DNA from: Verrucomicrobiia bacterium | Lineage (GTDB): Bacteria; Verrucomicrobiota; Verrucomicrobiia; Verrucomicrobiales; DEV007 | DNA: 64,000 bases | NCBI GenBank assembly: GCA_030427505.1 | Contig: JAUICH010000002.1 | Coordinates: 124,001 to 188,000, forward strand | Reading direction: 5' to 3' | In this document: positions 57,546 to 64,000 of the stretch, in pieces | Numbering within the stretch: the first letter of the stretch is position 1 | Layout of the letters: each line of letters starts with the position of its first letter | The notes under the pieces: model-generated | Told to the model about the DNA's origin: nothing | What the model saw: the letters and a program-made list of their open reading frames with translations, nothing else | Databases searched by the model: none | Made by a program: the position numbers and the translations under genes

Positions 57546-59183
57546 ATGCTTTTTAACTATCGCTATAGCGGCTCTTCCCGCGTTTCCAGCACGGCTCACC
57601 GGACCGGGCTGAGTTTCGTGCCGGATACTCTGCGGCAGCCCACGTTTTTCTCAGGCTCGCTGAACCGGAAGGTGCCCTTCCGCGAAGCTATTTCCGCCCT
57701 GCACGATGTCGTCATTTCCGACCATCGTTTCAAACCGAGGGATCTGACCGAATACAAGGCCTGGGCCAAAGAGCAGGAGGATCAATGGGTGGCCGAAATC
57801 CTGGCGGAAGCGCCGCAAGTAGGCGCTCAGTTGAAGGAGAAGCAGGCTCTGTTGCGCGAAATGGACGCGAATCGGCAGCGCGTCATGGCGCCCTATTACG
57901 AGGCTCAGCAGCGTTACTTTCGCTGGCTCTTTCTAAGAGACCGGGACATGTGGTTCGTTCTCGATCCCGTCATCACCGTGCATCCGGACGAGTTGTTCTT
58001 TGAATGCTTCAGCGAGGACGAGTCCTCCTACGGGCGGCTGGGGTGCAATTACGAGGTCTTCGATCAGATGGGCGAAAAGGCCTGTGGCACGACGAATATT
58101 GACTATTCAGACGGGCTCTATCAGGAATTTCAGAAGATCCGGGACTACAAGCAGACGGATTTCCAGGTGGACCCCGGCGGCTTTGAAGTTTCGACCACGA
58201 ATGAAGAGACCTACCGGGAGGTGAAGATCGACCTGCCTGATAGCTGGGTGCGGGGTTTCCTGCAGGTCAGCTCCGCCATGACGCTGCCGGGGTATCAGTT
58301 CGACCTTCACCCCATGGACGTGCATAACTTCTGTTTTGTGCTGCGCCGGGCGAAGGAAAAGCGCGGACCGCGCTCCATTCGTTTCGTCCTGAAACCGGGC
58401 GAGCCAGTCCGGGCTATCTTTGAGCCCTGGAACCGGGAGGTGGTGTGTCCGCGCTCCGTATACCACGGCCCGGAGGAGGCGGAGATCCGCATCTGGGGGC
58501 GCCGCCGGCTGCTCGTGCTGGAGCGGCTCATTCCCGTGGCACGCCGTTTCCGGGTGACTTTGTTAGGCACCGGCATGCCCTCCTTTTACGTGGCCGACCT
58601 GGGGGACATGAACTTTACTCTCGGACTCTCCGGATGGACAGCCAATGACTGGTCGCGTGCCGGGAACTTCGATCTCATGGCGCCCCGGGAGGAGTTGGAA
58701 GATCACCTGAAGATGCGGATCTTTGAAGCCCTCCAGGAGAACTGGGTGGAGTCTCCGGACTCCCTGGCCCGGCGATTGCACCTTCCCGCCGGTCAGGTGC
58801 ACAGCGCCCTGGCGGCGTGGACCCAGGCGGGCCGGGCCATTTACGATCTGAACAAGGGTGTCTATCGCGTGCGCGAACTCAGCCGGGAGCCGCTGCCGAT
58901 GGACCGGCTCCGGTTTTCCAACGAACGGGAAGAACGCGCCAACGAGCTGGCCTCCTCGCTGGACCGGGCCAGGGTCGTTGCCCAGAAGGAAGAGGGCCGG
59001 CTCCGGCTGGGTGGAGAGATTCCAGATGGCGGGACGACTCACAAGACCGCGCTGTTCATCGACGAAGATCAGCGCCTCATCGCGGCTGACTGCACCTGTT
59101 CGTTCTTCATTCAGAACAAGCTCTACAAAGGGCCCTGCGAACACATCCTGGCCACGCGAATCCTTCACCAACGCCGCGGATGA
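57546..59183 (+). CDS. Winged-helix and SWIM zinc-finger protein (retron-associated)
   Basis: 545 residues. The C-terminus has a SWIM zinc motif, CxC-x12-CxH: Cys516, Cys518, Cys531 and His533 (CTCSFF...GPCEH). A winged-helix region lies at ~410-450 (SLARRLHLPAGQVHSALAAWTQAGRAIYDL). The first ~400 residues are a large, mostly beta/alpha domain without a known motif (for example MWFVLDPVITVHPDELFF). SWIM domains bind DNA or proteins. The gene is followed directly by the 754-bp non-coding region and the reverse transcriptase. Its partner is probably the WGR/HEAT protein. Confidence 0.85.
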   Translation: MLFNYRYSGSSRVSSTAHRTGLSFVPDTLRQPTFFSGSLNRKVPFREAISALHDVVISDHRFKPRDLTEYKAWAKEQEDQWVAEILAEAPQVGAQLKEKQALLREMDANRQRVMAPYYEAQQRYFRWLFLRDRDMWFVLDPVITVHPDELFFECFSEDESSYGRLGCNYEVFDQMGEKACGTTNIDYSDGLYQEFQKIRDYKQTDFQVDPGGFEVSTTNEETYREVKIDLPDSWVRGFLQVSSAMTLPGYQFDLHPMDVHNFCFVLRRAKEKRGPRSIRFVLKPGEPVRAIFEPWNREVVCPRSVYHGPEEAEIRIWGRRRLLVLERLIPVARRFRVTLLGTGMPSFYVADLGDMNFTLGLSGWTANDWSRAGNFDLMAPREELEDHLKMRIFEALQENWVESPDSLARRLHLPAGQVHSALAAWTQAGRAIYDLNKGVYRVRELSREPLPMDRLRFSNEREERANELASSLDRARVVAQKEEGRLRLGGEIPDGGTTHKTALFIDEDQRLIAADCTCSFFIQNKLYKGPCEHILATRILHQRRG

Positions 59184-59195
59184 GTCACCATTTTA

Positions 59196-59447
59196 GCACA
59201 GCAACGGGGGGCCTCGCCCACCGCACCTTGCCACCGGGCGGCGCATCGCCGTCCTTGCCCACAGACAAGCAACGCACCACTGGTGCGCTCTCGACTGTGC
59301 GGGGCGTACACTACTGGCCGCCATTTCCGGAGCGAATCCGGAGGATTGAAATAGCGGCCAGTAGTGGCCCCGCTGGAGTTGAGCCCCCCAGTCCGGGGAT
59401 GAGAACGAAGCGCGGCGGGCATCCCATGGGTGCCTCCGTTGCTGTGC
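59196..59447 (+). ncRNA. Structured RNA unit A, candidate msr-msd of the retron
   Basis: A 252-nt unit closed by a terminal stem: 59196-59207 pairs perfectly with 59436-59447 (GCACAGCAACGG), extended by three pairs, and an inner continuation joins 59216-59224 to 59412-59420 with one mismatch. Inside are a hairpin 59236-59243/59247-59254 (loop CAT), another at 59273-59278/59282-59287 (loop ACT), and a long hairpin: 59299-59305/59367-59373, then 59310-59321/59354-59365 (ACTACTGGCCGC, 12 perfect pairs), then 59323-59327/59348-59352, with an apical stem at 59335-59339/59343-59347. In retrons, terminal repeats a1/a2 enclose msr and a long msd hairpin upstream of the RT gene. Unit B has the same fold with different stem sequences. 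A run of seven T follows at 59450. Confidence 0.75.
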
Positions 59448-59456
59448 AATTTTTTT

Positions 59457-59705
59457 CAGTAACAGGAGCCGGTGGAGACACCGCTCGAACCTTGCATTGG
59501 AGCGGCGTTTCGCCGTTCAAGCTAAAAGACACGCAACGCCTCACCGGCCGCATCTCGACTGTGCGGGCCATGACACCGGTAGGTCGTTCCCGGATCGAAA
59601 CCGGAGGTTTGGAACAACCTACCGGTGTCGGCCCGCTGGAGTTGATACGTCCAGTGCCGGGATATGAGCGAAGATCCCGGGCGGTGTTTCCCCGGCCTGT
59701 TGCTG
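59457..59705 (+). ncRNA. Structured RNA unit B, second candidate msr-msd of the retron
   Basis: A 249-nt unit homologous to unit A, starting 9 nt after it. Terminal stem: 59457-59466 with 59696-59705 (one wobble), 59469-59472 with 59692-59695, and 59478-59484 with 59681-59687. Hairpin 1: 59500-59507/59511-59518 with a TTT loop, as is common in retron msr. Long hairpin: 59563-59569/59630-59636, then 59572-59584/59617-59629 (GACACCGGTAGGT, 13 perfect pairs), a C-A mismatch at the same place as in unit A, 59586-59590/59611-59615, and an apical stem AAACC/GGTTT. The linkers CTCGACTGTGCGGG and TGGAGTTGA are the same in A and B. Confidence 0.75.
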
Positions 59706-59709
59706 ACCA

Positions 59710-59922
59710 GGGTGTATGGACAAATTCCCGAACCGCCCGGATTGAATGAAAGAAGGAGATCGAATCAGCGCCGCAAGCGGCGAATTTTTCATAAGCGCGG
59801 CCCATTTTGCGCCTGGCTGCGTTCCGCCTCACTCTATTGGGTTCACCCAACGGCATTCGGCGCGCCTTGCCAGCCGAAAAATGGTCTCGTGCCGGGCGGA
59901 CCGCCAATTTGTCCATACACCC
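59710..59922. repeat. Inverted-repeat element between the ncRNA units and the RT gene (repeat copy 2)
   Basis: 213 bp bounded by inverted repeats: GGGTGTATGGACAAATT (59710-59726) and its exact complement at 59906-59922, with a partly matching 14-bp extension that includes CCGCCCGG. Internal hairpins are CGCCG-CAAG-CGGCG and TTGGG-TTCA-CCCAA. It is related to the element at 37216-37460, which has no RT nearby, so it is more likely a dispersed MITE-like or structured repeat than the retron's own RNA. No ORF of interest lies in it. It ends 15 bp before the RT start codon. Confidence 0.75.
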
Positions 59923-59937
59923 TAGCTTTCCCAGCTT

Positions 59938-61446
59938 ATGAGTAACCGACGCCAGGAACTCTACGACCGGATTCGCGCCTCATCCAAGGGGGAAGTCATC
60001 CGGGAAGAAATGGTGCGCCTGGGTTTCTGGAAGCCGAAGGACGGCACGCCCGAGGCCATGACCAATGAGTGGCTGGAGAAACGGGCCGAACTCACGAAAG
60101 AGATCAACGCGCTGGCTCAGAAGCAGCGGAAGTATGAGAACCGCGAAGCGATGCTCCGGGAAATGCGCCAGCGGCGCATGGCCGACGCGCGCCGCCGCCG
60201 GGAAGAGACCAAGGAGCGCCACGAAGCGGAACGGAAAGCCCGGGCTGAGGCGTGGGAGGAGAGAAAGCAGAACGACATTCTCTACCTGGGCGAAGGGGTC
60301 TCCGCTGGGCTCCATGGGGAGGGTGCTGAGGCTTCACCGGCGGATCCCACGCGCTTTGGGTTGCCCGCTATCCGCACTGTGAAGGAATTGTCCGAAGTGC
60401 TGGGTGTGGGGCTGGGGGAACTCCGCTTTCTTTCCTTCCACCGCAAGGTGTCCCGCGTCTCTCATTACCGGCGCTTCTTCATGCCGAAGAAGTCAGGTGG
60501 CAAGCGGCTCATTTCCGCCCCCATGCCCAGGCTGAAAGCATTGCAGTACCGCGTGTTGGAAAAATTCCTGGAGCCGGTACCGGTGCATGATGCCGCACAT
60601 GGCTTCGTTCCGGGGCGTTCCATCCTGACCAATGCCAGCGCTCACACAGGCCGGGACCTGGTGGTGAACTTGGACCTGAAAGACTTCTTTCCCTCCGTCA
60701 GCTTTCGCCGGACCAAGGGGCTGTTCCGGGCTCTCGGGTATCCGGAAAAGATTGCCACCATCCTGGGCCTGATCTGCACGGAGGCGGACACGGACGAGGT
60801 GGAACTGGATGGCGAACGCTACTTTCTCCACCGCTCCGAACGGCGCCTGCCCCAAGGGGCGCCCACCAGCCCGGCCATTACCAATATTCTGTGCTACCGG
60901 CTCGACCGCCGGCTCCAGGGGGTTGCCCAGAGCCTGGGCTATACCTACACCCGCTACGCGGACGACTTGACGTTTTCCGTTTCCGGCGAGCCGGTGACGG
61001 ACCTGAAACGGCTCCTCTGGCGCATCCGTTCCGTCGTCCAGTCAGAAGGGTTCCAGCTTCACCCGGACAAAACCCGCATCATGCGCCGTGGCCGCCAGCA
61101 GGAAGTCACCGGCCTGACCGTGAACGACGGCGTATCCGTGCCCCGCCGGGATCTGCGGAACTTTCGCGCCCTCCTGCACCGCATCGAAAAAGACGGCCTC
61201 TCGGGAAGAAGCTGGCGAGGCTCCAGCGCCAACCTCCTCTCCGCCATCCGCGGCTATGCCTACTTCGTCCGCATGGTCCACCCGGAAAAGGGCGAGTCCT
61301 ATGTCACCCAAGTCCAGAACATCCTGGAAGCCAACCAATGGCAACACGTCATCCGGCATCCCCGGAAAGCGCCCGCCGCGTCTGACACAGCACTGCCGAA
61401 AAAGAAAAGCTTCCTCCAGAAGCTGCTTTTCTGGCGAAAGGGGTGA
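59938..61446 (+). CDS. Retron-type reverse transcriptase with N-terminal helical extension
   Basis: 502 residues. Residues 1-~135 are a highly charged, probably coiled-coil helix region (Arg/Glu/Lys-rich, e.g. RQRRMADARRRREETKERHE at ~77). The RT domain follows: HGFVPGRSI (221-229), the retron NAxxH motif NASAH (232-236), LDLKDFFPS (245-253; Asp246), LPQGAPTSP (304-312), YADD (340-343) and the retron VTG motif (390-392). NAxxH and VTG separate retron RTs from group II intron RTs; there is no maturase or endonuclease domain. It would convert the upstream RNA to msDNA. The tail KKKSFLQKLLFWRKG is basic and hydrophobic. No Shine-Dalgarno sequence is visible. Confidence 0.92.
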   Translation: MSNRRQELYDRIRASSKGEVIREEMVRLGFWKPKDGTPEAMTNEWLEKRAELTKEINALAQKQRKYENREAMLREMRQRRMADARRRREETKERHEAERKARAEAWEERKQNDILYLGEGVSAGLHGEGAEASPADPTRFGLPAIRTVKELSEVLGVGLGELRFLSFHRKVSRVSHYRRFFMPKKSGGKRLISAPMPRLKALQYRVLEKFLEPVPVHDAAHGFVPGRSILTNASAHTGRDLVVNLDLKDFFPSVSFRRTKGLFRALGYPEKIATILGLICTEADTDEVELDGERYFLHRSERRLPQGAPTSPAITNILCYRLDRRLQGVAQSLGYTYTRYADDLTFSVSGEPVTDLKRLLWRIRSVVQSEGFQLHPDKTRIMRRGRQQEVTGLTVNDGVSVPRRDLRNFRALLHRIEKDGLSGRSWRGSSANLLSAIRGYAYFVRMVHPEKGESYVTQVQNILEANQWQHVIRHPRKAPAASDTALPKKKSFLQKLLFWRKG

Positions 61447-61466
61447 AGAGTCGCAACTTGGGATGG

Positions 61467-62192
61467 CTACTGGTCGAAATGTTCTTTCACTACTCCTGCC
61501 AAGTCGACCAACATTTGCTTGGCTGACGAGCCGGAATAAGAAGACCCGTGCATGACGGCGAGGGCCTGAGGGTCCAGTTCGGCCAGGGACTTGAGCACGC
61601 CTTCCGTCTGGCGGGTATAGGGCAGGTATCCTGCCAGGGGGCCGCCCTGCATCATTTCCATGGCCTGGGCGGAGGGGCCCACCAAGTCGGAGTCCGTAAC
61701 GGCGGTCACGTTGCCGAAGTGGTGAAACAAGTCGGAGCAAAAGAGGGTGTTCCGTGTTTCTTCAAACAACAGCCCAGCGTCCCAGCCATGAGGGAGGTGC
61801 GGGGAACGGTGGACGCGGAAACGGTATTTTCCGGTTTCGAGAACGTCCTCGCTGGTCATGCCGCGCGCGGGCCGGATGGAGAAGTCATCCACGTTGACGA
61901 GTTTCCCCACCAGGGTGCAGACCGGCTCCGCCTCCGGAGCTAGCTCCAGCCAGTCGTTCAAGGCGCCGCACTCATCCGACTCGAAGTGCGACCACGCCAC
62001 ATACCGCAATGTGGCGGGATCGATCAATGAACCGACTGCTTCTTTCAGCGCCGGAAAAAAGCCCTTCAGGCCCGCATGAAAAAGGAGAGGTTCCTCGTCG
62101 CGAACCAGGAAGTGGTTGAACTGCATATCGAACTCCGGGACGTAGAGGGAAAGGCGATACAGGTCCGGCGCGATTTCGTCGATGGCGGTCAT
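61467..62192 (-). CDS. Metallo-beta-lactamase-fold protein (ODP/FprA-like)
   Basis: 241 residues. The di-iron ODP-type motif HFESDECGALNDW (H-x-E-x-D) near residue 70 and later HLPHGWDAGLLFEE, LFCSDLFHHFG (Asp ligand) and AVMHGSSY (His ligand) indicate an oxygen-sensing or reducing di-iron site. In flavodiiron proteins this fold is joined to a flavodoxin; here it stands alone, as in ODP sensory proteins. It converges on the RT gene with a 20-bp gap and marks the edge of the retron module. The partner is unknown. Confidence 0.8.
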   Translation of the reverse strand: MTAIDEIAPDLYRLSLYVPEFDMQFNHFLVRDEEPLLFHAGLKGFFPALKEAVGSLIDPATLRYVAWSHFESDECGALNDWLELAPEAEPVCTLVGKLVNVDDFSIRPARGMTSEDVLETGKYRFRVHRSPHLPHGWDAGLLFEETRNTLFCSDLFHHFGNVTAVTDSDLVGPSAQAMEMMQGGPLAGYLPYTRQTEGVLKSLAELDPQALAVMHGSSYSGSSAKQMLVDLAGVVKEHFDQ

Positions 62193-62238
62193 GGAACGAA
62201 GGAGGTGGTTGGGGTCGAAGTTGAGACGACTGGGGATG

Positions 62239-62268
62239 CTGACAGAACGCGAAATTTTCTGCTATAAG
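62239..62268 (+). promoter_or_regulatory. Putative promoter of the small putative lipoprotein gene
   Basis: CTGACA (62239-62244) and TATAAG (62263-62268) are spaced by 18 bp, and TGC precedes the -10 (extended -10). Transcription would begin about 30 bp before the gene at 62307. Confidence 0.45.
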
Positions 62269-62306
62269 ATTCGATCAAGACACGTAGAAATGGGTGAAGT
62301 GGGTCG

Positions 62307-62792
62307 ATGCTGATTAATGCGGCCAGTCGACAACCTTCCGCCACTGGCGTGAGAACACTCGCTATCCATATTATCTTAGGTGTTTCCTTGGGCATCGGGG
62401 CGTGCTCGAAACCGAGGAATCGATTCTTTTTTGCCAGCAACCTGATCGACGCGGATCAGGTTGAAGTCGTCAGCTATTGGAGTTCTGAATGTTGCCGGGG
62501 AGAGGTGAATCGAAGCTGGATACTCATGGACCGGACAGGCACCGGTATTTCCCTTTCGCAGGTCGCGTCTCTTAATGATGCGATGCCGAGCTATGGCCGG
62601 GAGACCTTGTTTGAATACGGCAAGAAAGAGCACGGAAAAGCGATGAACCCTTTATCAAACGAACTCTCAGAGCTCTGGGAAAAGTTCATTCCAGAGCACA
62701 TTACAGGAAGTCACCGCATGGTGATGATTAGAGTTGTTAAACTCAATACAGAACGGGTTTCTGCCTACTATGTAAAACTGGAGTCCACATGA
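62307..62792 (+). CDS. Putative lipoprotein of unknown function
   Basis: 161 residues. The N-terminal region has a hydrophobic segment (TLAIHIILGVSLGIGAC) ending in a possible lipobox IGAC, with a preceding ~17-residue extension. The rest is a small mixed domain (VEVVSYWSSECCRGEVNRSWILMD, VMIRVVKLNTERVSAYYVKLEST) without known motifs. The base composition is lower in GC than its neighbours, so it may be acquired. No family recognised. Confidence 0.55.
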   Translation: MLINAASRQPSATGVRTLAIHIILGVSLGIGACSKPRNRFFFASNLIDADQVEVVSYWSSECCRGEVNRSWILMDRTGTGISLSQVASLNDAMPSYGRETLFEYGKKEHGKAMNPLSNELSELWEKFIPEHITGSHRMVMIRVVKLNTERVSAYYVKLEST

Positions 62793-62891
62793 TGGTTCGC
62801 TCGGATCTCCCTATAGGCGGAACGCAGATTGGTTGGAGAGATTCTGGAGAAGTAACAAAGATTCAGCTCTGATGCAGTTGTTAGGAAACAA

Positions 62892-63944
62892 TCAGTCCGC
62901 CAACCTTAGATTCGGATTCACATCCTCGTCCAGCGAACTGGGCTCCACTCCGTGCAGGGCTTTCGCCGCGGCGACGTAGGCGATCATGGCGGCGTTATCG
63001 GTGCACCAGGCGGGGGCGGCGATTTTGAGTTCGATGCCGTTCTTTTCGCAGGCGGCGGACATTTTTTCGCGGAGGCGGTGGTTGCAACTGACGCCGCCGC
63101 TGAGGGTGAGGAGGGTTTCGCCGGTCTGGCGGATGGCGGTGAGGGCTTTGGCGACGAGGACATCGACGACGGCTTCCTGGAAGGAGGCGCAGAGGTCGGC
63201 GAGGCAGGTTGGGGAGAGGGGCTGATCCAGCTTGGGTAGCTGGTAGAACATGGCGGTCTTCAGGCCGCTGAAGCTGAAGCCGAGGTCGCCGCTGTCGATC
63301 ATGCTCCGGGGGAAGTCGAAGGCGGCGGGGTCGCCGGCGCGGGCCTGGCGATCAATCTCCGGGCCGCCGGGGTAGGGTAGGCCTAACATTTTCGCCACTT
63401 TGTCGAAGGCTTCACCGGCGGCATCGTCGCGGGTGGTGCCGAGCAGTTGGTAGTCGCCCAGGCCGCGCAGGTGAATCAGGAGGGTGTGGCCGCCGCTGAC
63501 GACGAGGGCCGCGCAGGGGCGAATGCCTTCGGGATCGCCCATGAAAGGAGACAGGAGGTGTCCCTCCATGTGGTTGATGGAGTAGAAGGGTTTCCCTCCG
63601 GCGGCGAGGGCCAGGGCTTTGGCGGTGGTGTTGCCGATGAGGAGGGAGCTAGCCAGGCCGGGCCCGGCGGTGGCGGCGAAGACATCAATGACTTCGATGG
63701 AAACACCGGCTTTCTCCAGTGCCAGATCGATGAGGGGCCGGAGGTTCAGGTTGTGGTTGCGTGAGGCTAGCTCCGGCACCACGCCGCCGTAGGGGCGGTG
63801 CAGTTCCACCTGGGAGGAAATCTCGCTGGCCAGGATGTGGTCCAAGCCATCGGCGATGGCTACCGCCGTCTCGTCACAGGAGCTTTCCAGGGCGAGGATG
63901 AGCGGACCGGCGTACGACGGGGGTGCCGTGGCCGAGCGGGTCAT
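62892..63944 (-). CDS. tsaD: tRNA N6-adenosine threonylcarbamoyltransferase
   Basis: 350 residues. The ASKHA fold starts ILALESSCDETAVAI; the metal-binding motif HMEGHLLSPF near residue 125 and the C-terminal TLSGGVSCNHRLRE and CTDNAAMIAY are diagnostic. It transfers threonylcarbamoyl from TsaC product to A37 of ANN-decoding tRNAs with TsaB and TsaE. The start ATG at 63944 overlaps the stop of the upstream gene (ATGA), so the two are coupled. Confidence 0.96.
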   Translation of the reverse strand: MTRSATAPPSYAGPLILALESSCDETAVAIADGLDHILASEISSQVELHRPYGGVVPELASRNHNLNLRPLIDLALEKAGVSIEVIDVFAATAGPGLASSLLIGNTTAKALALAAGGKPFYSINHMEGHLLSPFMGDPEGIRPCAALVVSGGHTLLIHLRGLGDYQLLGTTRDDAAGEAFDKVAKMLGLPYPGGPEIDRQARAGDPAAFDFPRSMIDSGDLGFSFSGLKTAMFYQLPKLDQPLSPTCLADLCASFQEAVVDVLVAKALTAIRQTGETLLTLSGGVSCNHRLREKMSAACEKNGIELKIAAPAWCTDNAAMIAYVAAAKALHGVEPSSLDEDVNPNLRLAD

Positions 63945-64000
63945 TCTTTCTTTTCGGGCGCTTCGTCAGCTTCTTTGGTGGAAGCCTCGTCTTTGTCTTC
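63941..64000 (-). CDS. C-terminal end of an unidentified gene overlapping tsaD
   Basis: Only 19 codons and the TGA stop are in the window; the visible tail is Glu/Lys/Asp/Ala-rich (EDKDEASTKEADEAPEKKE). It runs off the right edge on the minus strand. The stop overlaps the tsaD start by 4 nt (ATGA), so the genes are cotranscribed. Nothing can be said about its function. Confidence 0.7.
   Translation of the reverse strand, partial: EDKDEASTKEADEAPEKKE

Noticed and set aside
59196-59705. Integron attC sites
   Set aside because: The units are inverted-repeat folds of similar size, but I see no paired RYYYAAC/GTTRRRY core sites, no cassette ORFs between them and no integrase.
59180-59916. Open frames over the non-coding region in front of the RT (189 codons plus, 201 codons minus)
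   Set aside because: They run across the hairpin units and the inverted repeats, and their translations are Arg/Pro/Gly-rich and unlike proteins.
59184-61446. Group II intron
   Set aside because: The RT lacks maturase and endonuclease domains, has the retron NAxxH and VTG motifs, and no domain V-like hairpin follows the gene.
63447-63764. A plus-strand gene opposite tsaD
   Set aside because: Gly/Ala/Val-rich shadow frame without a ribosome site or family motif.

Overview
This is a GC-rich bacterial chromosome segment, almost all of it coding. It looks like a Gram-negative organism: it has lipid A synthesis (lpxK), a lipoprotein with a lipobox, and a two-partner-secretion-like giant exoprotein. 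The DXS variant, the signal-peptide proteins of unknown family and the layout around rpmB, ruvA and nuoA fit a member of the Verrucomicrobiota (Opitutia-like). That taxonomic call is an inference from gene style; no 16S gene is present. Many highly expressed genes (tuf, rplA, rplL, rpoB, rpoC, tsf) have no recognisable Shine-Dalgarno sequence.

Layout. 1-7250: the end of a membrane glycosyltransferase, xseB-dxs, an SDR epimerase, a cell-wall amidase and a YmdB-type phosphodiesterase. 7370-21041: the translation/transcription block tRNA-Thr, tuf, tRNA-Trp, secE, nusG, rplKAJL, rpoBC, with terminators or attenuator-like hairpins after tuf, after rplL and after rpoC. 21070-21716: a ParDE-like toxin-antitoxin pair. 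21942-23726: rpsB-tsf and a terminator. 23788-26609: a GntR/YtrA-type regulator with an ABC exporter, whose promoter carries a perfect 25-bp palindrome between its -35 and -10. 26629-37183: housekeeping genes (lpxK, thrB, rph, rpmB, ruvA, a lone nuoA) mixed with small or secreted proteins of unknown function. 37216-37460: a dispersed repeat. 37492-42063: a tandem pair made of an HtrA-like protease and a related pseudo-protease, then ychF. 42211-44722: a secreted unknown, a Nif3-like protein and a 3-methyladenine glycosylase. 44768-51855: a 2197-residue filamentous-haemagglutinin-like exoprotein with a long structured leader and its own terminator. 51916-54176: a small lipoprotein, asd and ispA.

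The most interesting part is 54345-61446. A WGR/HEAT-repeat protein, a winged-helix/SWIM zinc-finger protein, a 754-bp non-coding region and a retron-type reverse transcriptase (NASAH, YADD and VTG motifs) follow one another on the same strand. As far as I recall, this gene content matches the retrons classified as type XIII. The non-coding region holds two tandem, homologous units of about 250 nt. Each is closed by a long terminal stem and contains a small hairpin with a 3-nt loop and a long hairpin. The long-hairpin arms differ completely between the units, yet both pair perfectly. This strong covariation makes them candidates for duplicated msr-msd RNAs. A third inverted-repeat element, related to the repeat at 37216, sits between them and the RT gene.

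The window ends with an ODP-like metallo-beta-lactamase-fold protein, a small putative lipoprotein, tsaD, and the last 19 codons of a gene that overlaps the tsaD start.
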